NCBI GenBank assembly: GCA_026928325.1
Contig: JAIXKS010000058.1
Coordinates: 33,029-97,028, forward strand
Source of the DNA: Chitinophagales bacterium
GTDB taxonomy: Bacteria; Bacteroidota; Bacteroidia; Chitinophagales; Saprospiraceae
Direction of reading: 5' to 3'
DNA: 64,000 nucleotides
Shown: positions 43,647 to 52,596 of the stretch, piece by piece
Layout: every line of letters starts with the position of its first letter
How positions within the stretch are numbered: position 1 is the first letter of the stretch
The notes under the pieces: model-generated
Databases searched by the model: none
What the model saw: the letters and a program-made list of their open reading frames with translations, nothing else
Told to the model about the DNA's origin: nothing
Translations under genes and position numbers: made by a program

Positions 43647-43835
43647 GAAATTTCTGATGAACACTTAATGAGAAGACACGGAAGATTATGAAAAGAACTA
43701 AATGTAAAAATACCTTTTGATGCTATTTTGAAGTGGTACGAATTGAAATCAGAAAAATTTAAAATAAAAGACTTAAATTTGAACCAAAATTTATTCAATA
43801 TTCATCAACAACTTCATAAATATTGGGACGATTAG
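43647..43835 (+). pseudogene. Decayed small gene fragment with an internal stop
   Basis: On the plus strand a frame reads EISDEHLMRRHGRL, a TGA stop at 43689-43691, then KELNVKIPFDAILKWYELK and continues to KIKDLNLNQNLFNIHQQLHKYWDD and a TAG stop. The reading is protein-like on both sides of the stop, so this looks like a recently inactivated gene or its C-terminal part. I do not recognise the family. It ends 20 bp before the next gene. Confidence 0.4.
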
Positions 43836-43855
43836 ACTTTATATAACATAATAAA

Positions 43856-44410
43856 ATGGGGATGATTTTAATTTATGGTTTGATTTTTTTGCTAATGTTT
43901 TTAAGCATTGGAATTGGACTGTTTATTTATTCAAAAAAGAAAAAATCAAAAATTGGACTGACAATTTCAGTGATTATGATTACAGTAGTAGCCCTTGCAT
44001 TATTGACAAACACCATTGACGAATTTACAATCTCCTCAGAAGACATTATTAGCGACTTAAAACTTATTGATATTGAATTAAAAAACGACTTTAAAATCAT
44101 TAATAATAAAGTAACAGGAATGCCTGAAAGAATACAAGAAACGGAAATTAAAATTTCCCCAAACGATAAAGATAGAATAATAAATGAAATTATAAACGCA
44201 TCAAATTTTAAATCATTTGCAAATGAAGAGGCGTTGACTAACGATGCTGACTCCGAACAATTCGAGATAACAGGCAAGATATTTAACTTTAAATATCCTG
44301 AATTTTATTCAAGAGAAACATATACGAAAATTGATAACTTGCCAACAATATTTTTGATCACCATTTATGACAACAGCAATATAATTAAATATCAAAAAAT
44401 TGAAGGCTAA
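43856..44410 (+). CDS. Hypothetical two-pass membrane protein
   Basis: A 184-residue protein of unknown function. Two membrane segments (about 4-24 and 34-50) separated by a lysine-rich turn (SKKKKSK) precede a soluble C-terminal domain of about 130 residues rich in Asn, Ile and Asp. The codon composition is very AT-rich compared with neighbours, suggesting recent acquisition. The gap 44411-44941 after it holds no recognisable gene. Confidence 0.6.
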   Translation: MGMILIYGLIFLLMFLSIGIGLFIYSKKKKSKIGLTISVIMITVVALALLTNTIDEFTISSEDIISDLKLIDIELKNDFKIINNKVTGMPERIQETEIKISPNDKDRIINEIINASNFKSFANEEALTNDADSEQFEITGKIFNFKYPEFYSRETYTKIDNLPTIFLITIYDNSNIIKYQKIEG

Positions 44411-44941
44411 AAAACCGTAAGGTTAATAAGGTATTGCTAAAAGCGCAAGAAAACGGCATCAATTGTGTCTTTCGGTAAAATATAAAAACTGTCGCAAAGC
44501 ATTTTGTCTCAGCTATCGTCCATAAAGCATAATGTCAATAGTGAAATCCAATAGGATGTCAAAAACGCAAATTGGAATACTTTTTTTGATTTTAACCGAT
44601 ATTATGGGGAAATAATAAGGAAATCGTGATTTTTTTGGGTCATAGACAACTTGATATTGAAATTACGATTATATTTGGAACAGAACAAGTGATCATACGG
44701 GTCATTAGCGTAAAAAATCCGATTTTTATAATGTAGAATGTTACCAAAAATCACAACCAATCCTATTGCCAAGAGTATCCCAACCTTGGTAATAATCCGA
44801 GTTTTAACCTATTATTGATCAACTTGATTATTTTTATTTAAAATTTTTAGTCCACGATGGCTTAATCCTTTTAGGTTTTCATCAATAAACGGGCATATAA
44901 GACGAGGAAAGAAGTTTTTTTAATAAAAAAATCTTTAAAAA

Positions 44942-44972
44942 TTTGCAGATAAATAAAAACGGCATATCTTTG
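44942..44972 (+). promoter_or_regulatory. Bacteroidota promoter of tRNA-Val
   Basis: TTTG (44942-44945) and TATCTTTG (44965-44972) with a 19-bp spacer are an exact match to the TTTG-N19-TAnnTTTG consensus. Transcription would start near 44980, about 60 nt before the tRNA. Confidence 0.85.
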
Positions 44973-45038
44973 CGTCGCTTTTAACGAATAGCATTTTAAA
45001 ATATAACCTTTGAGGCGGTTGAAGTCCTCGAAAAATAA

Positions 45039-45113
45039 GGGAGATTAGCTCAGTTGGTTCAGAGCACCTGCCTTACAAGCAGGGGGTCACTGGTTCGAGT
45101 CCAGTATCTCCCA
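45039..45113 (+). tRNA. tRNA-Val (anticodon TAC)
   Basis: A complete cloverleaf: acceptor GGGAGAT/ATCTCCC, D arm GCTC...GAGC, anticodon stem CCTGC/GCAGG with loop CTTACAA (anticodon TAC at positions 34-36), variable GGGTC, and T arm ACTGG-TTCGAGT-CCAGT. The discriminator base A is present and CCA is not encoded (CACA follows). Promoter and terminator flank it closely, so it is a single-gene unit. Confidence 0.97.
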
Positions 45114-45125
45114 CATCCTTGAAAA

Positions 45126-45160
45126 GAAGCTGTCTCAAAAAAGGCAGCTTCTTTTTTTTT
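45126..45160 (+). terminator. Rho-independent terminator of tRNA-Val
   Basis: GAAGCTG (45126-45132) pairs with CAGCTTC (45145-45151), followed by nine T residues. Confidence 0.92.
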
Positions 45161-45191
45161 ATCATATATGCTATAAAATTATCTCCATACC

Positions 45192-46130
45192 ATGGCCAAA
45201 ACGGGAATAAAAGTTGCTGCACCGGCTACGATTACCAATATTGCAGGTGGGTTAACAACGTTGGGATTGGCGCTTGAATCTCCAGCAGATGAATTAATCA
45301 TTAAGGAAGGAAACCAACCCGGGTTGGTAATCACTGAAATACAAGGCGCATCCGGTAAACTATCAAAAGTTCCTGAAAAAAATCCGGCAGGAATCGCCGC
45401 CAATCGTTTGCTCGCTCATCTTGGACAATTGGATCGACCCTTATCCATCGAAATACATAAAAAAATACCCATGACAGCAGGCATGGGCTCATCAGCCGGT
45501 TTGGCAGCGTGTGGTGTTTTTGCCGTACAAGAGTATTTGCGCGCTGGTTTGAGTAAACAAGAACTCCTGCCTTTTGCGCTAGAAGGATTAAAATGTACAG
45601 ACAATGATTCTTTAGTTGCCAATCTTATCCCTTCGCTTTTAGGAGGCATGACTTTAAAAACAGAGGATGACATTGCAGCCTATAAAAAACTCTACATTCC
45701 TGCAGGATTATCTATTGCATTGATTCGTCCTCATATTCTTCTTCCCAAACAAAATGATTTTCAGTCGATTTTGAGTATGAATATTCAAGTTGAAGCAAGT
45801 TTGCAACACGCAGAACAGTTGGCAGCCTTTGTTGCTTCTATGTACACGTCTGATATGGTGTTGATGACACAGACCCTACAAAAGACGAAGGTTCATCCTA
45901 AAATCAGTGAAAATATACCCTATTTTGATGTTATGCAAGAAAAGGCTATACAATTGGGTGCTGCAGGATTTGGTGTTGCGGGTGTTGGTCCGTCTATGTA
46001 TGCGTTATGTACCGATTCGGGAGCTGCTCATGATGTCATTGAAGCAGCAAAAACGCTATTTGCCTCCCAAAAAGTAGATGTTTCAACGTACTTTTCCAAG
46101 ATTAATCACGAAGGTGCTATTGCCTTTTAG
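45192..46130 (+). CDS. thrB: Homoserine kinase
   Basis: A 312-residue GHMP-family kinase of the ThrB type, which phosphorylates homoserine in threonine synthesis. The ATP-binding motif PMTAGMGSSAGLAA is at about 94-107; the N-terminal ATITNIAGGLTTLGLAL aligns with the NxxxGFDxLG region of ThrB, although the usual GFD is replaced by GLT. The C-terminal AAGFGVAGVGPSMYAL is the third GHMP motif. No thrA or thrC is adjacent here. The replaced GFD leaves some doubt between ThrB and another GHMP kinase. Confidence 0.82.
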   Translation: MAKTGIKVAAPATITNIAGGLTTLGLALESPADELIIKEGNQPGLVITEIQGASGKLSKVPEKNPAGIAANRLLAHLGQLDRPLSIEIHKKIPMTAGMGSSAGLAACGVFAVQEYLRAGLSKQELLPFALEGLKCTDNDSLVANLIPSLLGGMTLKTEDDIAAYKKLYIPAGLSIALIRPHILLPKQNDFQSILSMNIQVEASLQHAEQLAAFVASMYTSDMVLMTQTLQKTKVHPKISENIPYFDVMQEKAIQLGAAGFGVAGVGPSMYALCTDSGAAHDVIEAAKTLFASQKVDVSTYFSKINHEGAIAF

Positions 46131-46270
46131 ATGATTATTAGATTTTCAAAAGGCCTTTTGCTCATCATAGATACTAAAGGTGTATTATTTTTTATAATCA
46201 GTAGTTTATCCAGGTTTATCGGGAATTGTTAGCGGAATATAAAAAGTAATAATGCTTATAGAACTAAAAT

Positions 46271-46303
46271 AGCTCGTGTTTTTGAATCATCAAAACACGA
46301 GCT
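46271..46303. terminator. Bidirectional terminator after thrB
   Basis: AGCTCGTGTTTT (46271-46282) pairs perfectly with AAAACACGAGCT (46292-46303) across a 9-nt loop, followed by an AT-rich stretch. Confidence 0.75.
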
Positions 46304-46372
46304 ATTTATATTTTAACGTAGATTATGTATGATATGAACAGCGTATAAACTCACCACTCACAAAAACAAAAA

Positions 46373-46537
46373 CTAGTGCTCCGTCCACAAAAATATCTTC
46401 ATGAAATGTTGTTCTTTTTTCAAATCTCATCGTTAAAAATACTCGCCATAGTTACGACTATGTCTGCGTTTTTTGCCTTGATCTTTAAAAAAACAACTTC
46501 CATTATTATTAAAATCTTTTTATAGACAGAGCACTAG
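46373..46537 (+). mobile_element. MITE copy, complete, abutting the osmC-like stop codon
   Basis: Runs from CTAGTGCTCCGTCCACAAAA to AGACAGAGCACTAG with the interior palindrome slightly altered (CATAGTTACGACTATG). It ends 4 bp before the stop codon of the minus-strand OsmC-family gene. Confidence 0.9.
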
Positions 46538-46541
46538 ATAT

Positions 46542-46979
46542 TTAAGCTGTAGTTATCGTTATTGGATCTAGCGTGACTTTAGCTCGGATAGAGTTAGAAA
46601 TCAGGCACACACTTTCAGATTTTAGTAGGATGCGTTCTGCTTTTTCACGGTCTGCTTCGTTGACAATAACTAGATTGGGTTTGAGGATAACTTCCGTCAT
46701 TAGAAACTTGCCATCTACTTTATCAAGCTTGCCGGCACTTTCACAAGTGAACGCAGTAAATTCTAATTTTGAATTTTCGGCGATCGCCAAAAATGTTGTC
46801 ATAAAGCAACTATTGACAGCGGCAGTAAATAAATGCTCTGGTGACCAAACACCTTCAACACCTTTCGGAAAAGGTGGCGGCGTAGCTACATCGACAGCAT
46901 CCAACAATTCTGGAGAGGTCATTTCGCCGATTCGGTCATTGACCCATCTCAAATTTACGTTATAAAAATGTTCATCCAT
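46542..46979 (-). CDS. OsmC family peroxiredoxin-like protein
   Basis: A 145-residue OsmC/Ohr-fold protein. The two redox cysteines are visible: one in AAVNSCFMTTFLAIAE (about 57) and one in SVCLISNSI (about 128). Such proteins reduce organic hydroperoxides or handle sulfane sulfur. It is the last gene of a three-gene minus-strand unit with a DUF2892 membrane protein and a rhodanese; together these suggest sulfur or thiol redox work. Its stop is next to a MITE. Confidence 0.87.
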   Translation of the reverse strand: MDEHFYNVNLRWVNDRIGEMTSPELLDAVDVATPPPFPKGVEGVWSPEHLFTAAVNSCFMTTFLAIAENSKLEFTAFTCESAGKLDKVDGKFLMTEVILKPNLVIVNEADREKAERILLKSESVCLISNSIRAKVTLDPITITTA

Positions 46980-46980
46980 G

Positions 46981-47223
46981 TTATTTGGGTTTTATGATTT
47001 CATAATCCGGATCTTCAGATTGAATGTCGGTTTTAGAATAGGGACGTGGTGCACATCCATTTACGCCGCATCCTGTATTGGTTAATGCTTGAAAAATGAA
47101 GAATGCGGCGAGAAAACCTAAAACAGATTCTCCGCCTACAATGGCAACATACATGAAGTAACCGCCTATTATTAGGCGCAGCCACCGCATAAAATCCCAG
47201 TTTGCAAATATTATATCTCTCAT
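46981..47223 (-). CDS. DUF2892 (YgaP-like) small membrane protein
   Basis: 80 residues from the ATG at 47223, which shares one base with the rhodanese stop (TAATG). Two membrane segments (about MRWLRLIIGGYFMYVAI and GFLAAFFIFQALTNTG) are followed by CGVNGC and a hydrophilic tail. In E. coli YgaP the same membrane part is fused to a rhodanese; here the two are separate, coupled genes. The longer frame starting at 47292 lies inside the rhodanese gene and is not favoured. Confidence 0.82.
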   Translation of the reverse strand: MRDIIFANWDFMRWLRLIIGGYFMYVAIVGGESVLGFLAAFFIFQALTNTGCGVNGCAPRPYSKTDIQSEDPDYEIIKPK

Positions 47224-47522
47224 TATTCTTGTACTTCTTCTATCAACGATTGGTAATAATTGACAGTCGTCCACGGACCAGCATTGACACAATTAATACC
47301 TTTGGCTTTTAAAAACTCCGTAGCCATACCACTTCTATTACCAGAAACACAACATAATAATAAAGGTTGCTCCATGGCCTCTAACTGTTCTACTCGATAA
47401 GGCACTTCATCCAAGGGAATATTAACAGATCCCGATACATGACCGCCGATAAACTCTCCATAAGTACGAACATCTACGATTGTTCCTTTTTTCTCTTTTA
47501 TTAATTGCTCTACATTCATCAT
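47223..47522 (-). CDS. Single-domain rhodanese
   Basis: About 100 residues starting MMNVEQLIKEKKGTIVDVRT. The active-site loop CVSGNRSG carries the catalytic cysteine; VDVRTYGEFIGGHVSGSVNI is the conserved first half. It would transfer sulfane sulfur in the cytoplasm, near the membrane given the next gene. The ATG at 47522 or 47519 is preferred to 47552, since the extra N-terminal residues are not part of the fold. The gap up to the helicase gene holds nothing recognised. Confidence 0.9.
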   Translation of the reverse strand: MMNVEQLIKEKKGTIVDVRTYGEFIGGHVSGSVNIPLDEVPYRVEQLEAMEQPLLLCCVSGNRSGMATEFLKAKGINCVNAGPWTTVNYYQSLIEEVQE

Positions 47523-47658
47523 TTTAAAAAATTTATACAAAAATAGGTGCACTTTAGTAAATGATCGGATACTTTTGTTACATAGAGTTAGGCATCTCTT
47601 GAGAAGGGCGCTTCAAGTCGATGGTTTCTGCTTTATTTTTGCTTATTCAAAAAGTATG

Positions 47659-50600
47659 TTAATGCTGTATGCCAATAGGTACGCAATAGTCTAAAAGCTG
47701 TCCATAGGTTTCGTTTTTGCGAAGGATGTCCTCGTTTCCAATTAAAATGATTTGCTCTCTAGCACGGGTCAAGGCAACATTGAGTTTGCGATCAATACCT
47801 TCTTGAGACAAAGAAACAACGGTCGCTAACTGACTTAACTTATTGATGCAAAAGGATAAGATGATAATGTCTCTAGCTCCGCCTTGATAGCGCTCTACGG
47901 TATCAATGGTTATTTGACTGGAAATTTCGACTGGTAAGCGTTCTAGACATTTGCGTATCAGCGCGATTTGTGCTCTGTACGGTGTAATAATCCCGATAGA
48001 TTGACTATTAATCTCCTTATGATTGAGTTGATACAAAGAAAACAATTGTTCGATAATGATTATACACTGTTCAGCTTCCGCAAGATTTGTTTTCCAATTG
48101 ATGGTACTGTCTGCGGGTGTATTAATATAAATTTTTCTATTTGCTAGCCATGCTGTCTTGGCTTCTGTTTTTGGATATAATATGGGAGCAGAGAGCCGAG
48201 ATAGTCCTGGTAATAATTTTAATTGCTGATCATAAAAGTGCGTATTGACAAATTCCATCAATTCCTGATGCATTCTTCCTTGCTCGTTAATGATACTATA
48301 CGCTTGGGTCCAGCCTTGGTTGATACATTGTAAATACATGCGTTCGAAAAGGGACGATCTTGCATCTGTAATACCTATTGCTTGAAGGGTTTCGCTTTTT
48401 ATACGGCTATCTAAGCTTGATTGCGCAACAACGGCAGGCAATTGTTTGTGATCGCCAATGAGTATAAACCTACGAAAAGATGCTAGTAGGCCACACAACA
48501 TCGGTTCTAATATTTGGGAAGCTTCGTCGATGATGACCGTATCAAACTGTTTCAGTCTAAATAATTCTGGTTTGTTGACAATGCTACTTACGGTTGATAT
48601 AAAGATGCGTTTTTCTTGGAGGAGATCCAATATTTCTTGCCTAGAATGAACGTTTTGAATGACTTGTTCTAGGAGGTTATCCCGATACGATGATCCTGCG
48701 GCAGTACGACTGCCCAACCTAAGGAAATGGGATTTGTAAGAGGTATCAATACTGAGCACGGCATCACAGATTTCATCAACAGCTCGGTTGGTATAGGCGA
48801 GTAGTAGGATATTTTCGTCGGTATGTTGATGTAGGTATTTGACAAGGTTTTTGAGCATGATGCTGGTTTTACCTGTACCAGGAGGACCCCAAAGAAGAAA
48901 GTAATCTTGTGCGGTCAATACTTTTTCGAGTGTAGCTTTTTGAATTTGCGTCATCGTATCATCCACTTCAATTTCGATGCTGGATTTGCTAAAAGTGGGT
49001 GCTCGTTGCCCTAATATAAGTTGGCGATAAGTTTCGTCAGCTGCCGCCCAAGTAAATAGATTTTTATACATGGAATTGAATCCGGAATCTAGGGTATCTT
49101 GCTCAATATTCCATTTTGTCTCGGTCGTGAAGATTTCTTGATTGTTTTGCTTGCTTCTGAGGCGGATTATAATCGTGTCAGCGGTAAGTTCCGTAATCGT
49201 GCATTTGAAAATTTGATTTTTTAGCACAGCACGATAGTGGTTGTCTATGGACGGATATAATACGCCGATATCTCCAACCCTGAAGTTAACAAGGCCGATA
49301 CCTTTTTCTGATCTTGCAAAAGTTATGTAGGCATCATCTTGATGGGATTGATTATCGATGATTTTGAGATCGGACAATAATGCGAAGCGATCTTTTTTTT
49401 CTTCTTCAGTTTCGAGCCATAAAGCACTATGACCGTTTGATTTTTCAATGCCGTGTTCTCCTGTTTTCGCTAGCCCATGTTCACGAGCTATAAAGGCAGT
49501 CATATTGCTAAAATAAGCTTTTTCTACGGTAGATAACGTATAATATATATTGTGAAAATTTATTATATCAGTAAGAGCATAGCCAGTTTGTTTTTCGAAA
49601 TTTTCGGGTTTGATATATCGCAAGACTGCATCATCTGTATCTACTGTTCGAAGTTTTTCTTCTATGGCTATCAAATCATTGCGCAATTTCATGGCTTCGT
49701 ATTGTTGTTGCCGTACAGGTGGCGCATAGCGTAGCGTTTTTTCTTCCTCTTTAGAATATAGGATATAGTTGAAGGATTTTGTTTTGGTATGAAAGGTCGA
49801 TTTTATCATCAAATCATACATGAGTGTTTGGATGTAGTGGTTAGAATTAATCCCATAGGCATTGGGTTTGAAGGTCTTTCCACTTTTTAGTTCGATGATA
49901 TCGAATGCCGGTATTTTTTCGGCTTTTTGGTGTAAAAGGTCTAATCGGCCTTGAATGCCATAATCCCGAGAATAAAAGGAAGGTTCAAGAAAAATCCGAT
50001 TTGGGTCTATGCCCATTTGTTTAAAATCTAGTACGATTGCTTTTCTGAGATTGGCAAACTGGGCTTGTAAGGTTTGGAGCACATTGCGTACCTTTTCATC
50101 ATCTAAAATAGCAAATCCCATGGGATTAAATCTAAAAAGTTTAGGTATCAGTGCCTTAAAGGTAGTCTCTGGATTGGTACTGAGTTCATCTAAGATAAAG
50201 TTGACGAGGTTTCCAACCATTAAGGGTATCGTGGCTTCACTCGGTTTAAACTTATTGATGAGATAATGAAAGGGTTCGGCTATTTGTGTTTTAAAACATT
50301 CCGAGATACTGGTAACATCTAGCAAATGATCCGGCTTGATTACTAGTGCTGTTGGCAGATAATGATTATCAAGTGTAATATTGGTATCAATAAAATTGAC
50401 GTGAATCGGTAGAGTAAAGGTCTTGATTAAGGAAAGCACATTGGGATTGAAGAGTTCATTTCGGTCATGAATATCATAGATGGCTATTTTTTCTTTTTCG
50501 GGTTCGTCTTCGTCAAAAAATAGCAATTGCTTTTGCTCTTCATTTACCTCAAAAATGACGGCTTCTATCACCGGCTTAAAGTCTTGATATTGTTCTTTTT

Positions 50601-50997
50601 CCTTGTAAAACACAGAAAGAATCTCCTCAGAAGGTTGGAGGTAATCAGAATCTACCGTGATGCCAAAGACGACTTTCATCAGCATGCAACAGATATAGCG
50701 GCCGAGGGCTTCGTATATGGCTTCGGTATCCGGTCGAATGATGCCTCGTTCGTGGGCCTTTCGAAAAGTATGTGTTAAATACAGGGTCTCTTGCTTGAGT
50801 TTGTATTTTGTACCGGCATAAGCAAGACGGGAAAACAGCGTTGTAAAATTGAGCTTATCTTCCTCTGTAGCCAATTCCAGAAGGGTGCTCATGTGGATAA
50901 AATAAGCTTTGTTTTTATGATAGCTACTAATATCCGCACTCTGGATGAGTCGTTTCAATTCATCTCTTAATTCGCTAATCTGCTCATTTCTTTCCAT
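47659..50997 (-). CDS. Dna2-like nuclease-helicase (SF1B)
   Basis: A 1112-residue protein. A RecB/Cas4-type nuclease module is visible near 340-400 (GIQGRLDLLH, then FDIIELKSGK, giving D...ExK, with a later YIQTLMYDL motif). The C-terminal half is an Upf1/Dna2-like helicase: Walker A LLWGPPGTGKTS, Walker B VIIDEASQILEP, ERYQGGARDIIILSF and LNVALTRAREQIILIG. This order matches Dna2-type enzymes that process flaps and DNA ends. The cysteine set of an Fe-S cluster, present in many Dna2 nucleases, is not evident. It lies next to two SSB genes and a broken mrr. Confidence 0.85.
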   Translation of the reverse strand: MERNEQISELRDELKRLIQSADISSYHKNKAYFIHMSTLLELATEEDKLNFTTLFSRLAYAGTKYKLKQETLYLTHTFRKAHERGIIRPDTEAIYEALGRYICCMLMKVVFGITVDSDYLQPSEEILSVFYKEKEQYQDFKPVIEAVIFEVNEEQKQLLFFDEDEPEKEKIAIYDIHDRNELFNPNVLSLIKTFTLPIHVNFIDTNITLDNHYLPTALVIKPDHLLDVTSISECFKTQIAEPFHYLINKFKPSEATIPLMVGNLVNFILDELSTNPETTFKALIPKLFRFNPMGFAILDDEKVRNVLQTLQAQFANLRKAIVLDFKQMGIDPNRIFLEPSFYSRDYGIQGRLDLLHQKAEKIPAFDIIELKSGKTFKPNAYGINSNHYIQTLMYDLMIKSTFHTKTKSFNYILYSKEEEKTLRYAPPVRQQQYEAMKLRNDLIAIEEKLRTVDTDDAVLRYIKPENFEKQTGYALTDIINFHNIYYTLSTVEKAYFSNMTAFIAREHGLAKTGEHGIEKSNGHSALWLETEEEKKDRFALLSDLKIIDNQSHQDDAYITFARSEKGIGLVNFRVGDIGVLYPSIDNHYRAVLKNQIFKCTITELTADTIIIRLRSKQNNQEIFTTETKWNIEQDTLDSGFNSMYKNLFTWAAADETYRQLILGQRAPTFSKSSIEIEVDDTMTQIQKATLEKVLTAQDYFLLWGPPGTGKTSIMLKNLVKYLHQHTDENILLLAYTNRAVDEICDAVLSIDTSYKSHFLRLGSRTAAGSSYRDNLLEQVIQNVHSRQEILDLLQEKRIFISTVSSIVNKPELFRLKQFDTVIIDEASQILEPMLCGLLASFRRFILIGDHKQLPAVVAQSSLDSRIKSETLQAIGITDARSSLFERMYLQCINQGWTQAYSIINEQGRMHQELMEFVNTHFYDQQLKLLPGLSRLSAPILYPKTEAKTAWLANRKIYINTPADSTINWKTNLAEAEQCIIIIEQLFSLYQLNHKEINSQSIGIITPYRAQIALIRKCLERLPVEISSQITIDTVERYQGGARDIIILSFCINKLSQLATVVSLSQEGIDRKLNVALTRAREQIILIGNEDILRKNETYGQLLDYCVPIGIQH

Positions 50998-51122
50998 ACG
51001 TGCCAGTTGTTATTGATGCGGATAAAGGTGTAAAGATATTAAAAGCAAAAGATTTAACTCGGATCATGCATTTGATTCGTTATAGATTTTGAAATCCATC
51101 ATTCAGTAATGGACAGATATAT

Positions 51123-51152
51123 AAAAAAGTCGGACATTTGCCCGACTTTTTT
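51123..51152. terminator. Bidirectional terminator downstream of the ssb genes
   Basis: AAAAAAGTCGG (51123-51133) pairs perfectly with CCGACTTTTTT (51142-51152), loop of 8 nt. Confidence 0.85.
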
Positions 51153-51158
51153 AGGAGA

Positions 51159-51231
51159 CTAGTGCTCTGTCTATAAAAAACTTAAATAATAACGGCATTT
51201 CATTAAGATTTTTTTGTGGACAGAGCACTAG
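51159..51231 (-). mobile_element. MITE deletion derivative (73 bp, both ends intact)
   Basis: CTAGTGCTCTGTCTATAAAA at the left and GTGGACAGAGCACTAG at the right, with about 90 bp of the interior missing, including the central palindrome. It lies 4 bp after the stop of the first ssb gene. Confidence 0.88.
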
Positions 51232-51235
51232 ACTA

Positions 51236-51577
51236 TTATGCTTGCTTCCCGAGTTTATAGAATTCGTTGACGATCACTTCGGTAACGTATCGAGTATTAC
51301 CGTCTTTATCTTCGTAAGAGCGGTTGCTAAGTTTTCCTTGGATGGCAACCTCGTTACCTTTGACGAGGCTTTGAGACATCAGTTCGGCTGTTTTGCCCCA
51401 AGCGATGAGGTTATGCCACTCTGTTTGCTGAATTTTTTCACCTTTATTGTTGGTATAATAATCATTGGTTGCGATGGTGATAGTTGCTTTTACGGTACCG
51501 GAATCAAATGTTGTCAATGCGACATCTTTACCAAGATTTCCAATAAGCTGTACTGAGTTTTTAATTGTGCTTGCCAT
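51236..51577 (-). CDS. ssb: Single-stranded DNA-binding protein, copy 1 (no acidic tail)
   Basis: A 113-residue SSB consisting of the OB fold only: NSVQLIGNLGKDVALTTF, TIATNDYYTNNKGEKIQQTE, WHNLIAWGKTAELMSQSL, and KGNEVAIQGKLSNRSY. The chain stops at KLGKQA, so the flexible linker and acidic DDDIPF-type tail that recruit partner proteins in most bacterial SSBs are missing. It follows copy 2 by 60 bp. It may be an accessory SSB rather than the housekeeping one. Confidence 0.93.
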   Translation of the reverse strand: MASTIKNSVQLIGNLGKDVALTTFDSGTVKATITIATNDYYTNNKGEKIQQTEWHNLIAWGKTAELMSQSLVKGNEVAIQGKLSNRSYEDKDGNTRYVTEVIVNEFYKLGKQA

Positions 51578-51637
51578 AATATTAATTTTTTTTAGAATTT
51601 GAATAAATAAGTAATTAAATGATAAATAAAAAAGGAT

Positions 51638-52006
51638 TTAAAACGGTACAGCTTCTGCCGTATTTTTAGTGATTTTTGCAATCTTGTAAAATTCGTTGAC
51701 GATAATCTCTGTAATGTACTTTGTCGTACCAGACGCATCTACATAAGTTCTATTGGAAAGTCTGCCATAAATCGCGACTTCGGTACCTTTGCTAACACAA
51801 GATGCGAGATCTTCGGCGATTTTACCCCACGCTATAATCTTGTGCCAGTCGGTTTGTTTTACTTTTTCACCTTTACTGTTCTTGTAATAGTTGTTGGTTG
51901 CTACGATGGTCGTTGCTTTTTGATTGCCATTATCAAATGACATGAGTGTGACGTCACTACCTAGGTGACCTACAAGTTGAACTGAATTTTTTACATTGTG
52001 TAACAT
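51638..52006 (-). CDS. Single-stranded DNA-binding protein, copy 2 (short tail)
   Basis: 122 residues from the ATG at 52006, chosen because the OB fold starts directly at MLHNVKNSVQLVGHLG; the longer frame up to 52123 adds an unrelated Cys/His-rich N-terminus. It is a paralogue of copy 1 (NSVQLVGHLGSDVTLMSF, VATNNYYKNSKGEKVKQTDW). It ends EAVPF, keeping a terminal Pro-Phe but no acidic run. An inverted repeat GTGATAAT/ATTATCAC (52028-52060) lies upstream of the start. The gap 52007-52596 has no other recognisable gene. Confidence 0.9.
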   Translation of the reverse strand: MLHNVKNSVQLVGHLGSDVTLMSFDNGNQKATTIVATNNYYKNSKGEKVKQTDWHKIIAWGKIAEDLASCVSKGTEVAIYGRLSNRTYVDASGTTKYITEIIVNEFYKIAKITKNTAEAVPF

Positions 52007-52596
52007 GATAATTAAAAATTTGTGTCCGTGATAATCGTATGTATGTTTTGTAATTATCACCGACGGATGAAACAAATTTTGATCTTGTGATCGGTTGACG
52101 ATGCAAAGATGGAGGCAGCGCAATTCACTATCCGTATTTTAAACGTGTGGATACGTTTGTAATCGTATCTAATCGTGTACAAATGATTAATTATTTTATA
52201 AATGACTTATATTCAGCATTTTATAATTTTCATGTTTTAACCAAAATTTTCAATAAAATTTCACTTTTTTATTTTTTGCAATTTTTTTTGAATGAAGTTA
52301 CATATATGGAGTGGGCTAATTATTGAGCAGAAATGGGCTTTTAAGGGAGTTTTAAGCATGGTGCAAATCGCTTGGCGTGGGTAAACACAAATATATTTGA
52401 TGATTTTTTACTTATTTTCATAAATCATAGGTGATATTCATCGTACGAACGTATTTTTTTTGATTGGAAATGAGATGACTGGTTTCATAAAATCACTCTT
52501 TTAATGCTGTTTTTCATTCAAAAAACAAGACTTTAAACTATCACAACTATTCTAAATGGAAGAAGATTTCATCCATTATATAAAATGAAGTGTTTT

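Noticed and set aside
43595-43798. 67-residue minus-strand frame
   Set aside because: It is antisense to a better plus-strand coding remnant (43647-43835).
38130-46537. Composite transposon bounded by MITE copies
   Set aside because: The intervening genes are ordinary chromosomal genes, and MITE copies are scattered throughout the window.
52028-52060. Inverted repeat upstream of the second ssb as an operator
   Set aside because: Only 8-bp arms with a long spacer in AT-rich DNA; not distinctive enough to list as a site.
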